From Castellaniella sp047971665 (GTDB lineage: Bacteria; Pseudomonadota; Gammaproteobacteria; Burkholderiales; Burkholderiaceae_B), in the NCBI RefSeq assembly GCF_047971665.1, contig NZ_JBKEAA010000011.1:76455-140454 (forward strand): a DNA stretch of 64,000 nt, read 5' to 3'. Position numbers and translations under genes: made by a program. Positions within the stretch are counted from its first letter, which is position 1, and each line of letters opens with the position of its first letter. The notes below the pieces were generated by a model. The model was not told where the DNA came from and made no database searches. It saw only the letters and a list, made by a program, of their open reading frames with translations. Below are positions 55,542 through 64,000 of this stretch, piece after piece.

Positions 55542-55572
55542 CGCGCAAGCCCCCGCGAGGGGGGCTAGCGCG
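55542..55572 (-). promoter_or_regulatory. intercistronic hairpin between dctP and dctQ
   Basis: A GC-rich stem of 7 bp (AGCCCCC/GGGGGCT) is extended by 5 bp (CGCGC/GCGCG) after one mismatch, within the 115-bp dctP-dctQ gap. No T-run follows. It probably lowers expression of the membrane subunits relative to the binding protein. Confidence 0.55.
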
Positions 55573-55620
55573 AGATCCAGTCATGAGTGGCCTCGGGGTC
55601 AGGCCGATACGTGACGCCGA

Positions 55621-56709
55621 TTACTTGGTCGCCGTGGCCATGTACTGGTCATAGCTGCCTTCGGCAATCCGGAACCATGGGATTTCATGGTCGCGGAAGC
55701 CCATGTAGGCGTCGTGGATCTTCTTGAAGCCGGGGTCCTTGGCAGACAGCTCGGCGTAGGTGTCCACAGCGGCCTTGTAGCACGCGTCCATGACGGGTTT
55801 CGGGAAAGCGCGCAGCTTGGCGCCCTCGCCGATCAAGCGCTTGAGCGCATTGGGGTTCTCGGCGTCATAGGTGGCGATCATGACGTTGGACGCCAGGGCG
55901 GAGGCCTGATCCAGTACGGCCTGATAGTGCTTGGGCAGGGCCTCGTACTTGTCCTTGTTCACGAGCAGGGACACCTGCAGGGTGCCTTCCCACCAGCCGG
56001 GGAAATAGTAGAACGGCGCCACGCGGTGGAAGCCCATTTTTTCGTCATCGTAGGGACCGATCCACTCGGCCGCATCGATGGTGCCTTTTTCCAGGGAGGG
56101 ATAGATGTCGCCGCCGGCGATCTGCTGCGGCACGGCGCCGAGTTTCATCAGCACGGCACCGGCAAAGGCTGCCGTGCGGAATTTCAGACCCTTGAGGTCT
56201 TCGACCGTCTTGATTTCCTTGCGGAACCAGCCGCCCATCTGAGTGCCGGTGTAGCCGCAGGGGAAATTCACGATGTTGAATTTGGCGAACAGCTCGCGCA
56301 GCACCTCCAGGCCACCGGCATGGCGCACCCAGGCGTTGTACTGGCGGGTGTTCAGGCCGAAAGGCACGGCGCCGTCGAAGCACAGGGCCGGATCCTTGCC
56401 AAAATAGTAATAGGATGCGGTATGGCCGCATTCGACCGTACCATTCTGCACACCGTCGAGCACACCCAGGGCGGGAAGGATCTCACCGCCGGGGAAGGCG
56501 CGGATCTGGAACTTGCCACCGGTGGCTTCGGAGACGAACTTGGCGACGTTTTCACCGCCGGAATAGATTGCATCGGCACTGCGAGGGAAGCTGGAAGCCA
56601 GGCGCCAGTTGAGGGTGGGCGATTCCTGAGCGAAAACGGGAGCGGCCAGGGTGGCGCCGCCAGCGGCCGCACCGAGAGCAGCCTTCTTGAGGAAGGAACG
56701 ACGTTGCAT
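55621..56709 (-). CDS. dctP: TRAP transporter substrate-binding protein (DctP, TakP-like)
   Basis: This 362-residue periplasmic binding protein has a twin-arginine-type signal, RRSFLKKAALGAAAGG, so it may be exported folded. Key features are LASSFPRSADAIYSGGENVAKFV, a FRTAAFAGAVL segment with the conserved ligand arginine, and AAEWIGPYDDEKMGF. The closest described relatives bind 2-oxoacids such as pyruvate, but the ligand here is not proven. It is the first gene of the dctPQM operon and is divergent from MFS genes. Confidence 0.9.
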   Translation of the reverse strand: MQRRSFLKKAALGAAAGGATLAAPVFAQESPTLNWRLASSFPRSADAIYSGGENVAKFVSEATGGKFQIRAFPGGEILPALGVLDGVQNGTVECGHTASYYYFGKDPALCFDGAVPFGLNTRQYNAWVRHAGGLEVLRELFAKFNIVNFPCGYTGTQMGGWFRKEIKTVEDLKGLKFRTAAFAGAVLMKLGAVPQQIAGGDIYPSLEKGTIDAAEWIGPYDDEKMGFHRVAPFYYFPGWWEGTLQVSLLVNKDKYEALPKHYQAVLDQASALASNVMIATYDAENPNALKRLIGEGAKLRAFPKPVMDACYKAAVDTYAELSAKDPGFKKIHDAYMGFRDHEIPWFRIAEGSYDQYMATATK

Positions 56710-56764
56710 GAGAGAGAGCCCCTAAGTAGGTTGGTAACCCAGTCGATTGACCCGGTTAATTGTG

Positions 56765-56779
56765 CCGTTTTGTAAACGG
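56765..56779. promoter_or_regulatory. palindromic site upstream of dctP
   Basis: Perfect inverted repeat CCGTTT-TGT-AAACGG lies 56 bp before the dctP ATG in the dctP/MFS divergent gap (56710-56966). Size and symmetry suit a dimeric regulator, but no regulator gene is adjacent. The rest of that gap is AT-rich and holds nothing else I can name. Confidence 0.4.
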
Positions 56780-56966
56780 TCGAGAGCGGATGCATGATGC
56801 ATGAAAATTGAGGCTTACCGCAATCAGTAATAACGCCTACTGCCTTTCTCGATGGAATCTGCCAATTTCCGCGCCGGCAATAGGGAAACCCACCTATCCC
56901 ATAGTCCACGAATATTTCTGTCATCCGTGTGAGACAATATTTTTTTGGTCATCACGACCCTCCGGC

Positions 56967-58157
56967 GTGCCTCCCTCTTCCGACTCCTTCAGCCTGACCA
57001 AGATCGCCCTGCCTGCGTTCGGTCCATCCCTGCTCTTTGGTCTGGGAGAAGGCGCCATCTACCCGGTCCTGGCCCTCAGCGCGCGCGACCTGGGCGCCAG
57101 TTCGGCGCAGGCCGGACTGATCGTGGCGCTGATCGGGATCGGCTCGATGATGGCCAACCTGCCGGCGGCGGCGCTCACGAACCGCTATGGTGAGCGCCGC
57201 GCCATGGTCAGTGCGGCCGTGTTCAGCCTGACTGCTTTGGCCCTGTGCCTGATCGCCCGCACCCCCTGGGTTTTCGGCCTGGGTGTCCTGATGATCGGCC
57301 TGGCCAGCTCGATTTTCCTGCTGGCGCGCCAGACCTATCTGATCGAGGCCGTGCCGCCCCACATGCGCGCGCGCGCCATGTCCACACTGGGGGGCACCAT
57401 GCGGGTGGGGCTGTTTGCCGGCCCCTTCATGGCGGCCGGCTTCATCCACCTGATGGGGCTCCAGGGCGCCTACTGGGCCGCCGTCCTGGCTTTCCTGGGC
57501 GCCGGCATCCTGGCCTTTTCGATCCCGGACCTGGAGCCGCGCGACCGCGCCGTCAATCGCGATACCGCGCCGCTGTCCCTCAAGGCGCTGGCCCGCCGGC
57601 ATGCCGGCGTCTTTCTGACGCTCGGGGTGGCCACCGCGCTGGTCTCGGCGATCCGGGCCTGCCGCCAGATCGTCATTCCCCTCTGGGCCGATCACATCGG
57701 CCTGGACGCTACGGCGACCGCCCTGATTTACGGGATCATGGGCGGCGTGGACATGCTGCTGTTCTATCCGGCCGGCCGGATCATGGACCTGCGCGGGCGC
57801 ATCTGGGTCGCCCTGCCCTGTATGCTGATCATGGGAGCCAGCCTGATCGCGATTCCCTGGACAACCGGTTTTATCAGCCTGCTGGCCGTCAGCATGGTGC
57901 TGGGCGTAGGCAACGGGATCGGCTCGGGCATCATCATGACGATCGGCGCCGATGCCTCGCCCCCCGGCGACCGCACCCGGTTCCTGGGCATCTGGCGCCT
58001 GATCACCGATCTCGGCGGCGGCGGAGGGCCCTTGCTGATGTCGGCCATCACGGCCGCCCTGTCGCTGGCCGGCAGCATCATCACCATCGGCGCGCTCGGC
58101 TTCGTTGCCGCCTGGATGTTCTGGCGCTGGCTGCCGCGCAAAACCGCATCCCCCTGA
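56967..58157 (+). CDS. MFS transporter
   Basis: This major-facilitator protein has about 396 residues if the GTG at 56967 is used, with roughly 12 hydrophobic helices. The loop 2-3 motif reads LTNRYGERRAM, and a long hydrophilic loop splits the two halves (about residues 192-210). A more upstream ATG at 56808 would add 53 residues without membrane character. The substrate is unknown. It is followed after 7 nt by another MFS gene. Confidence 0.75.
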   Translation: MPPSSDSFSLTKIALPAFGPSLLFGLGEGAIYPVLALSARDLGASSAQAGLIVALIGIGSMMANLPAAALTNRYGERRAMVSAAVFSLTALALCLIARTPWVFGLGVLMIGLASSIFLLARQTYLIEAVPPHMRARAMSTLGGTMRVGLFAGPFMAAGFIHLMGLQGAYWAAVLAFLGAGILAFSIPDLEPRDRAVNRDTAPLSLKALARRHAGVFLTLGVATALVSAIRACRQIVIPLWADHIGLDATATALIYGIMGGVDMLLFYPAGRIMDLRGRIWVALPCMLIMGASLIAIPWTTGFISLLAVSMVLGVGNGIGSGIIMTIGADASPPGDRTRFLGIWRLITDLGGGGGPLLMSAITAALSLAGSIITIGALGFVAAWMFWRWLPRKTASP

Positions 58158-58164
58158 TTCGCTC

Positions 58165-59529
58165 ATGCCGCACACGCCCTCCGATCCCCGTGCCGCCGTA
58201 TCCCCTACCGATGCGTCCTGCACCACCGACTCCCGCACGGCCGAGACCCGCGCTGCCGCATCCCGCACGGCTGGGCCCCGTCACGAGAAGGGCCGCACCG
58301 GCGTGAGGGCGGCCTTGTTCCTGGTGCTGATCGGCATGAGCGCCGCGCTCCACATCTGGAAGGTGCCTCCGGCCCTGCCTCAATTGCAGACCGAATTCCA
58401 GCTCACGCTGGTGGAATCGGGGTTCCTGCTGTCGGCCGTGCAGCTTGGAGGGCTGGTTCTGGGCCTGCCCATCGCACTGGTGGCCGAGCGTGTCGGCCTG
58501 CGCCGCTGCATTCTGGCTGGCCTGGCGGTCCTGGCGACGGCCTCGATGCTGGGCGCCTGGCTGGATTCCAGCCTGCTGGTGCTGCTGCTCCGCGCGGCGG
58601 AAGGCTGCGGCGTCCTGATGGTGGTCATGCCGATCCCCGCGCTGATCCGTCGTCTCGTGCCGCCCCAAAGCCTGAGCCGCATCATGGGTCTGTGGGGCAG
58701 TTATATGCCGCTGGGCACCGTCGTCATCCTGCTGACCGGGTCCTGGGTTCTGAGCCTGGGCAGCTGGCAGCTGCTGTGGTCACTGCTGGCGGCCTTGACG
58801 CTGTGCGGCCTGCTGCTGACCTTGCGCCTCGTGCCGCCGGACCCGATCACCACCGGAACACGACGGGACTCCGCCGCGCAACTGGTGCGCACGACCCTGG
58901 GGTCGGCCAATGTCTGGCTGATGGCCTTGATCTTCGGCCTGTACGCAAGCCAATGGATGGCAGTGATCGGCTTCCTGCCGACGATCTATGCCGCCCAGGG
59001 CATCAGCGGCACCACGGCGGGGCTGCTGACGGCCATCGTGGCGGGCGCCAACGCTATCGGCAACCTGTCCGCCGGACGTCTGCTCCATCACGGCATCGCG
59101 GCCTGGCAACTGCTGGTCACGGGGCTGGCGACCATGATCCTGTGTGCCTACGCCGCGTTCGGTGCCGGCCTGCCGGCACCGGGCCAGTTCGCGGCGGTGT
59201 GGGTCTTTTCCATGGTGGGCGGCCTGGTGCCGACAACGCTGTTCGTGCTGGGACTGACGCTGGCGCCCACCCCGCAGACAGCCTCCACGACCATCGGCTG
59301 GATGCAGCAATGCTCATCGCTGGGACAGTTCATCGGGCCGCCTGTCGTGGCCTGGGTGGTCAACCGGGCCGGCGGCGACTGGCAATGGACCTGGACCGCC
59401 ACGGCAGCCTTTGCGGCGGCGGGCATCGTCCTGTCGGCGTTGATCGGTCTGCGCATGCGGGCCGGAGCGGCCGCATCATGGAAGGCTCGGCCGCCACGGA
59501 CAGACGGCAGCCCTCCGGATCTCAGGTGA
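58165..59529 (+). CDS. MFS transporter (CynX/NimT-like)
   Basis: This 454-residue major-facilitator protein has an N-terminal hydrophilic, Ala/Thr/Arg-rich extension of about 48 residues before the first helix. Twelve hydrophobic segments follow. The region IWKVPPALPQLQTEFQLTLVESGFLLSAVQ resembles the CynX/NimT group of anion or small-compound transporters. It is adjacent to the preceding MFS gene and probably cotranscribed. The last 8 nt overlap the ubiX 3' end on the opposite strand. Confidence 0.75.
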   Translation: MPHTPSDPRAAVSPTDASCTTDSRTAETRAAASRTAGPRHEKGRTGVRAALFLVLIGMSAALHIWKVPPALPQLQTEFQLTLVESGFLLSAVQLGGLVLGLPIALVAERVGLRRCILAGLAVLATASMLGAWLDSSLLVLLLRAAEGCGVLMVVMPIPALIRRLVPPQSLSRIMGLWGSYMPLGTVVILLTGSWVLSLGSWQLLWSLLAALTLCGLLLTLRLVPPDPITTGTRRDSAAQLVRTTLGSANVWLMALIFGLYASQWMAVIGFLPTIYAAQGISGTTAGLLTAIVAGANAIGNLSAGRLLHHGIAAWQLLVTGLATMILCAYAAFGAGLPAPGQFAAVWVFSMVGGLVPTTLFVLGLTLAPTPQTASTTIGWMQQCSSLGQFIGPPVVAWVVNRAGGDWQWTWTATAAFAAAGIVLSALIGLRMRAGAAASWKARPPRTDGSPPDLR

Positions 59530-60130
59530 CTCCGCTGTCCTGCGGCGGACTCGCCGGAGGGGCGAGGCCCTCCCAGCGCGCGCCGGGCACATGAATATCG
59601 AACAGTTCCAGCACGCGGCCCACGGTATGGTCGATCAACTCATCGAGCGTGACCGGACGCAGGTAGAAAGCGGGCAGCGGCGGAAAGATCACCCCACCCA
59701 TTTCGGTCACGGCCGTCATGTTGCGCAGGTGAGCCAGATTGAAGGGGGTCTCGCGGACCATCAGCACCAGCCGGCGACGTTCCTTGAGGGTCACATCCGC
59801 CGCCCGGGTGATGAGATTGTCCGACAGGCCGTGCGCCACAGCGGCCAGCGTCCGCATGGAACAGGGCACCACCACCATGCCGGCCGTGTGGAAACTGCCG
59901 CTGGCCAGCACCGAACCGACATCACGATGACTGTGAACATGGTCGGCCAGCGCCTGCACGGCCTGACGATCCAGGCCGAGCTCATGACGGATGTTCAGCA
60001 CCCCCGAGGGGGACATGACGAGATGGGTTTCCACCCCGCCCTGTTCCCGCGCGATTTCCAGCAGCCGGGTGGCATATCGGACACCGGTCGCGCCGCTGAT
60101 CCCGACGACCAGTCGCCGGGGAGGATTCAC
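59522..60130 (-). CDS. ubiX: flavin prenyltransferase UbiX
   Basis: UbiX makes prenylated FMN, the cofactor of the UbiD decarboxylase in ubiquinone synthesis. The 202-residue flavoprotein starts VVGISGATGVRYA (FMN phosphate loop). It has the conserved VVPCSMRTLAAVAHGLSDNLITRAADVTLKERR and MVRETPFNLAHLRNM segments. The start is a GTG overlapping the grxD stop, so it belongs to the hemA-prfA-prmC-grxD-ubiX series. Confidence 0.94.
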   Translation of the reverse strand: MNPPRRLVVGISGATGVRYATRLLEIAREQGGVETHLVMSPSGVLNIRHELGLDRQAVQALADHVHSHRDVGSVLASGSFHTAGMVVVPCSMRTLAAVAHGLSDNLITRAADVTLKERRRLVLMVRETPFNLAHLRNMTAVTEMGGVIFPPLPAFYLRPVTLDELIDHTVGRVLELFDIHVPGARWEGLAPPASPPQDSGVT

Positions 60131-60468
60131 TCGATGGCCCCGGCGTCCTTCAGCAGCTGGGTCAGCTCGCCGCTCTGGTGCATTTCGTTCATGATGTCGG
60201 TGCCGCCGACGAATTCGCCCTTGATATAGAGCTGGGGAATCGTGGGCCAGTTGGCGTAGTCCTTGATGCCCTGGCGCACTTCGGCGTCTTCCAGCACGTT
60301 GACGGTGACCAGCTTGGTCACGCCGGTTTCTTTCAGAACCTGGATCGCGCGACCGGAAAAGCCGCATTGGGGGAACTGGGCCGTGCCCTTCATGAACAGG
60401 ACGACCGGGTGGCCGGTGACCGTCTCACGGATGAAATTCTGGACTTCGGATTGAACTGCTTCGCTCAT
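60127..60468 (-). CDS. grxD: monothiol glutaredoxin (Grx4 family)
   Basis: This 113-residue CGFS-type glutaredoxin binds and transfers [2Fe-2S] clusters, often with BolA. The active site CGFS is at residues 35-38, with VVLFMKGTAQFPQ, WPTIPQLYIKGEFVGG and DIMNEMHQSGEL. It lies 59 nt after prmC, and its stop overlaps the ubiX GTG. Confidence 0.96.
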   Translation of the reverse strand: MSEAVQSEVQNFIRETVTGHPVVLFMKGTAQFPQCGFSGRAIQVLKETGVTKLVTVNVLEDAEVRQGIKDYANWPTIPQLYIKGEFVGGTDIMNEMHQSGELTQLLKDAGAIE

Positions 60469-60527
60469 GGTGGTCTCGCTGAAAAATACCTCTGAACCGC
60501 GCCTCGGGGCGTCCCAAGGCAAAAAAC

Positions 60528-61349
60528 TCAGGCCGGGAAACGGCCCCGGGTGATCCGCTCGATGCCAGACAGGTCACGCTCGCTGGCCACGTCGGTGAAT
60601 CCCCGACACAGAAACAGGGACCGGACGGCGGCCGCCTGATCCCAACCGTGCTCCACGCACAAGATCCCGTCACGGGTCAGATGAGCCGGCGCGCCCAGCA
60701 CGATGTCGCGCAAGGCCTGCAGGCCATCGGCCCCGTCAGTCAGGGCACCTGGGGGTTCAAAACGCAGGTCCCCCTGCTCCAGGTGCGCATCCTGCGCGTC
60801 GATGTACGGCGGGTTCGAGACGATCAGATCGAATCGCCCAGAACCCAACTCGGTATCGTACCAATTCCCGTGTGAAAACCATAGTTTTGCCCCCAGATCG
60901 CGTGCGTTCTTTCGTGCCACCTCCAGGGCCCCGGCGCTGCGATCGGAGGCCCGTACCCGGGCGTCGGGCCGCTCCAGCGCCAGTGTCACCGCCACGGCGC
61001 CGCTGCCAGTGCCCAGATCCAGCACATGCGGCGCGCGCACGTCACGGATCGCCCGCAGGCCGCATTCGACCAGCAATTCGGTCTCGGGCCGGGGAATGAG
61101 CACCGCCGGCGTGACCCGGAAATCGCGTCCGAAGAACTCCCGATGTCCCAGGATATAGGCCATCGGCTCGCCTGCCATCCGGCGGGCCTCCAGCGCCTGA
61201 TAGGCGACGATCTGCGCCGGACTCAGCGGATCGCCATCGTGCGCGATCAGCCAGGCGCGCGGCACGCCGAGCACATGCCGCCACAGCAGATGCGTCTCCA
61301 GCCGCGGCAAGGCGCTGGCGGACAGGGATTCTCGCAGGGACAGGGTCAT
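60528..61349 (-). CDS. prmC: peptide chain release factor N5-glutamine methyltransferase
   Basis: PrmC methylates the glutamine of the GGQ motif in RF1 and RF2. The 273-residue enzyme has an N-terminal helical domain, LDLGTGSGAVAVTLA (SAM motif I) and the catalytic VSNPPYID. Its ATG overlaps the prfA stop (ATGA), coupling it to its substrate gene. Confidence 0.96.
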   Translation of the reverse strand: MTLSLRESLSASALPRLETHLLWRHVLGVPRAWLIAHDGDPLSPAQIVAYQALEARRMAGEPMAYILGHREFFGRDFRVTPAVLIPRPETELLVECGLRAIRDVRAPHVLDLGTGSGAVAVTLALERPDARVRASDRSAGALEVARKNARDLGAKLWFSHGNWYDTELGSGRFDLIVSNPPYIDAQDAHLEQGDLRFEPPGALTDGADGLQALRDIVLGAPAHLTRDGILCVEHGWDQAAAVRSLFLCRGFTDVASERDLSGIERITRGRFPA

Positions 61350-62425
61350 TCGAGCGCCAGCGCGGCGAGTTGCTCAGCCTGATGCTCGGCCAGCAGCGCG
61401 CCGGTCAGCTCGCTCAAATCGCCGTCCATCACCTGCGCCAGTTTGTACAGCGTCAGATTGATGCGGTGATCGGTGACGCGCCCCTGCGGGAAATTGTAGG
61501 TGCGGATGCGCTCCGAGCGGTCGCCGGAGCCCACCAGGCTCTTGCGTTGGGCGGCCTCGCGGGCCTGGGCCTCCTGCTGCTGGCGGTCTTTCAGGCGGGC
61601 CGCCAGCACCTGCAGGGCCTTGTCCTTGTTGCGATGCTGCGAACGATCGTCCTGGCATTCCACCACCAGGCCGGTCGGCAGGTGCGTGACGCGCACCGCG
61701 GAATCGGTCTTGTTGATGTGCTGGCCGCCGGCTCCGCTGGCGCGGAACGTATCGATACGCAAGTCGTTGGGATCGATACGGATATCGGCCTGGGGATCGG
61801 CTTCGGGCATCACTGCCACGGTGCAGGCGGACGTGTGCACACGTCCCTGGGATTCGGTTTCGGGTACGCGCTGGACGCGGTGGGCACCGGACTCGAATTT
61901 CAGCCGCCCATAGACACCCTCCCCCTCGATGTGGGCGATGACCTCTTTGTAGCCGCCCAGCTCGGACGCGCTCTCGGACATCAGTTCCACCCGCCAATGA
62001 CTGACTTCCGCGTAGCGGGTGTACATGCGCAGCAGGTCGCCCGCGAACAGGGCGCTTTCATCGCCCCCGGTGCCGGCGCGGATTTCCAGAAAGACGCTGC
62101 GGTCGTCATCGGGATTTTTAGGCAGCAGCAGAATGCGTAATTCGTCTTCCAGCGCCTCGATGTGCGCATCGGCTCCCGCCAGTTCCTCCTCGGCCAGCGC
62201 CTTCATGTCAGGATCGGACAGCATGTCCCGCGCCGTATCGCGGTCGTCGCACGCACGCAGCCAGGACTCGAAGACCCGCACCACGGGCTCCAGTTCGGCG
62301 CGTTCGCGCGTCCACCTGCGGAAGCGGTCCATATCGTCAGCGCTGTCGGGCTCAGCCAGCAGGGCATCGATCTCGGCCAGACGGTGGCCGAGCTGTTCCA
62401 GGCGGCTGCGCATCGAACTTTTCAT
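61346..62425 (-). CDS. prfA: peptide chain release factor 1
   Basis: RF1 terminates translation at UAA and UAG. The 359-residue protein has the PxT recognition motif as PET (188-190) inside RVQRVPETESQGRVHTSA, and the GGQ motif at 233-235 in GAGGQHINKTDSAVR. Start at 62425 (CCTCCTCC-type upstream region); an ATG 4 codons later is an alternative. It lies 85 nt after hemA, with a hairpin between. Confidence 0.96.
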   Translation of the reverse strand: MKSSMRSRLEQLGHRLAEIDALLAEPDSADDMDRFRRWTRERAELEPVVRVFESWLRACDDRDTARDMLSDPDMKALAEEELAGADAHIEALEDELRILLLPKNPDDDRSVFLEIRAGTGGDESALFAGDLLRMYTRYAEVSHWRVELMSESASELGGYKEVIAHIEGEGVYGRLKFESGAHRVQRVPETESQGRVHTSACTVAVMPEADPQADIRIDPNDLRIDTFRASGAGGQHINKTDSAVRVTHLPTGLVVECQDDRSQHRNKDKALQVLAARLKDRQQQEAQAREAAQRKSLVGSGDRSERIRTYNFPQGRVTDHRINLTLYKLAQVMDGDLSELTGALLAEHQAEQLAALALE

Positions 62426-62463
62426 GGAGGAGGGGGATTCCGGGGAATGACAAGGAAGCCTGA

Positions 62464-62486
62464 ATCCGGCCCGCAACGGGCCGGAT
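62464..62486 (-). promoter_or_regulatory. intercistronic hairpin between hemA and prfA
   Basis: Perfect 10-bp inverted repeat ATCCGGCCCG / CGGGCCGGAT with a CAA loop lies 24 nt after the hemA stop. No T-run follows; it may be an attenuating or processing structure separating hemA and prfA levels. Confidence 0.55.
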
Positions 62487-62510
62487 CGGCACGAAGAAGA
62501 GGGATCGCCG

Positions 62511-63788
62511 CTACCGGTGGCGGGGGCTGGATTCGGGCAGCAGCCGGGGCAGCAGCGTCAGCAGCTGGTCGCGTTCAGCGCCTTCACTGCGATTCAGCGC
62601 GGCCAGCGGGCCGTGCATGTATTTGTGCGTCAGACTGTGCGCCAACAGCTCGAGCACGGCCTCGGGATCGTCGCCGCGGGCCAGCAGGCGCCGGGCGCGG
62701 TCCAGTTCCGACAACCGCAGAGCGTCGGCATTTTGCTGATAGTCGATGATGGCAGGCACGATTTCGCGTTTGCTCATCCAGTGCATGAAATGCCGCACCC
62801 TGGCCTCAATGATGGCCTCGGCCTGAACCACGGCGGCGCGGCGCGCGTCGGTGCCCGACTGCACCATGCGCCCCAGGTCGTCGACCGTGTACAGATAGAC
62901 GTCGGCAAGACGGCCGATTTCGGGCTCGATGTCGCGCGGCACCGCCAGATCGACCATCACCATGGGACGGTGGCGGCGCGCACGCGCCGCTCGTTCGACC
63001 ATCCCCAGGCCGAGGATGGGCAGGGACGAGGCCGTACAGGAAACGACCACATCGAATTCGGCCAGATGATCAGGCAACGCCGACAGCTTGAGCGTGCGGG
63101 CGTCAAATCGAGCGGCCAGGGTCTCGGCCCGATCCAGGGTCCGGTTGGCCACCGCGATCTGGCGCGGCCGCACCGCCGCAAAGTGCGTGGCGCAGAGCTC
63201 GATCATCTCGCCCGCGCCGATGAACAGCACGTTGCTACAGGACAGGTCTCCCAGCACACGCTCGGTCAGGCGCACGGCGGCGGCAGCCATGGAAACGGAA
63301 TGCGCGCCGATGGCCGTCTGGGAACGGACTTCTTTGGCCACAGAGAAGGTGCGCTGGAACAACTGGTGCAGCAGCGTGCCCAGCGTGCCGGCCTGCTCGG
63401 CCGTGCGCACAGCGTCTTTCATCTGACCCAGGATCTGCGGCTCGCCCAGCACCATGGAGTCCAGGCCACTGGCCACGCGGAAGGCATGGCGCACGGCATC
63501 GTTGTGCTGGTACTGATAGAGATGAGGGGCCAGCAGACCGGCTTCCAGGCGGTTGAATTCCGCCAGCCAGCCAGGCAGTTCCGGCGCAACCCCGGCATCG
63601 GCCGCACAGTAGATTTCGGTGCGATTGCAGGTGGACAGGATGGCGGCCTCGCGCACACCGCTGCCAAAGGTGGCGCGCAAGGCGGCCAGGGCGGGCTTGA
63701 CCAGTTCGAGCGGAAACGACACGCGTTCCCGCACGGAAACCGGGGCGGAAACGTGGTTCAAGCCAAAGGTCAGGACGTCGACGGACAT
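62511..63788 (-). CDS. hemA: glutamyl-tRNA reductase
   Basis: HemA reduces Glu-tRNA(Glu) to glutamate-1-semialdehyde, the first committed step of C5-pathway heme synthesis. The 425-residue protein has the N-terminal LTFGLNHVSAPVSVRE, the nucleophile motif STCNRTE (Cys54), GEPQILGQMKDA and the NADPH-domain GAGEMIELCATHF. The start at 63788 gives the conserved N-terminus; an ATG 7 codons upstream is possible. It heads the hemA-prfA-prmC-grxD-ubiX series. Confidence 0.95.
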   Translation of the reverse strand: MSVDVLTFGLNHVSAPVSVRERVSFPLELVKPALAALRATFGSGVREAAILSTCNRTEIYCAADAGVAPELPGWLAEFNRLEAGLLAPHLYQYQHNDAVRHAFRVASGLDSMVLGEPQILGQMKDAVRTAEQAGTLGTLLHQLFQRTFSVAKEVRSQTAIGAHSVSMAAAAVRLTERVLGDLSCSNVLFIGAGEMIELCATHFAAVRPRQIAVANRTLDRAETLAARFDARTLKLSALPDHLAEFDVVVSCTASSLPILGLGMVERAARARRHRPMVMVDLAVPRDIEPEIGRLADVYLYTVDDLGRMVQSGTDARRAAVVQAEAIIEARVRHFMHWMSKREIVPAIIDYQQNADALRLSELDRARRLLARGDDPEAVLELLAHSLTHKYMHGPLAALNRSEGAERDQLLTLLPRLLPESSPRHR

Positions 63789-63824
63789 GCCCGCAAGAAA
63801 AATCTGCACACAAAGATGGGCCTT

Positions 63825-63853
63825 ATTATAAGGCGACGCCCGCCTTCATGGAA
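63825..63853 (-). promoter_or_regulatory. putative sigma-70 promoter for hemA
   Basis: On the minus strand TTCCAT (63848-63853) and a perfect TATAAT (63825-63830) are spaced by 17 bp, 36 bp before the hemA ATG. Motif match only. Confidence 0.45.
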
Positions 63854-63924
63854 TGCCGGGCCCTGGTTTTGTACCTGGGCGTAGTCTGCACTGAATCAAA
63901 TTTTCATGTATGATTCTGCGTCTT

Positions 63925-64000
63925 GGCCCGGTAGCTCAGTCGGTAGAGCAGAGGATTGAAAATCCTTGTGTCGGTGGTTCGATTCCGCCCCGGGCCACCA
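63925..64000 (+). tRNA. tRNA-Phe (GAA)
   Basis: This 76-nt cloverleaf has acceptor arms GGCCCGG / CCGGGCC, a GCTC/GAGC D-stem, anticodon stem GAGGA/TCCTT (one G-U) with loop TTGAAAA (anticodon GAA), T-arm GGTGG-TTCGATT-CCGCC and an encoded CCA. The 3' CCA ends at the last base of the window. A TATGAT at 63909-63914 may be its -10 box. It is divergent from hemA. Confidence 0.96.

Overview
The window is chromosomal DNA of a GC-rich betaproteobacterium, most likely Burkholderiales, family Alcaligenaceae (Bordetella/Achromobacter/Castellaniella-like). This rests on protein families and gene order: kdsD-kdsC-lptCAB, hpf-ptsN-hprK-rapZ, yraN-gmhA-BON lipoprotein, yibN-grxC-secB-gpsA, rsmB-DUF4390-ntrYX, fmt-def-dprA and hemA-prfA-prmC-grxD-ubiX. 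Genes are tightly packed, with many TGATG/ATGA stop-start overlaps. There is no prophage, CRISPR array or intact insertion sequence. The only stretch above 300 bp without a clear gene is 20662-21105.

Layout. 1-342: 3' end of a large FAD/Fe-S oxidoreductase. 386-8607: apt, then LPS genes (kdsD, kdsC, lptC, lptA, lptB), hpf and the nitrogen-PTS/envelope set (ptsN, hprK, rapZ, rlpA). rpoN, which usually sits between lptB and hpf, is missing. 8624-14362: rsmI divergent from yraN, gmhA, a two-BON lipoprotein and a TlpA-like thioredoxin, then argB, a HAD nucleotidase and convergent moeB. 14362-20661: ctpA, envC and gpmA on the minus strand, divergent from yibN-grxC-secB-gpsA. 21106-26250: trmL, comF, a BioC-like methyltransferase, rimO and rsmB. 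26411-30036: DUF4390, ntrY and an ntrX-like regulator that lacks the AAA+ sigma-54 domain. This agrees with the missing rpoN and resembles Bordetella PlrSR. 30124-34646: fmt, def, dprA, a hydroxymethylglutaryl-CoA-lyase-like gene and a small membrane protein.

34698-45044 is the metabolic accessory part: an orphan polar-amino-acid binding protein, and a complete branched-chain-type ABC transporter (livGHMKF) bracketed by two adenylate-forming CoA ligases. A divergent Crp/Fnr regulator lies beside it. This looks like a carboxylic-acid uptake and CoA-activation unit of unknown substrate. 45052-48118 is assimilatory sulfate reduction (cysH-cysD-cysN, APS-reductase type). 48313-52964 handles amino-acid nitrogen: gdhA-asparaginase, then the threonine-to-glycine pair tdh-kbl. 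53137-59529 holds a TRAP transporter (dctP-dctQ-dctM) divergent from two MFS genes. 59522-63788 is ubiX-grxD-prmC-prfA-hemA on the minus strand. A tRNA-Phe gene ends exactly at the last base.

Most of the window is housekeeping. The parts that most deserve a second look are the apparent double loss of sigma-54 components, the liv/CoA-ligase unit, simple-sequence tracts inside dprA and ctpA, the palindromic repeat cluster between ansA and tdh, and the gene fragment after gpsA. I did not find a clear novel defence or mobile system.
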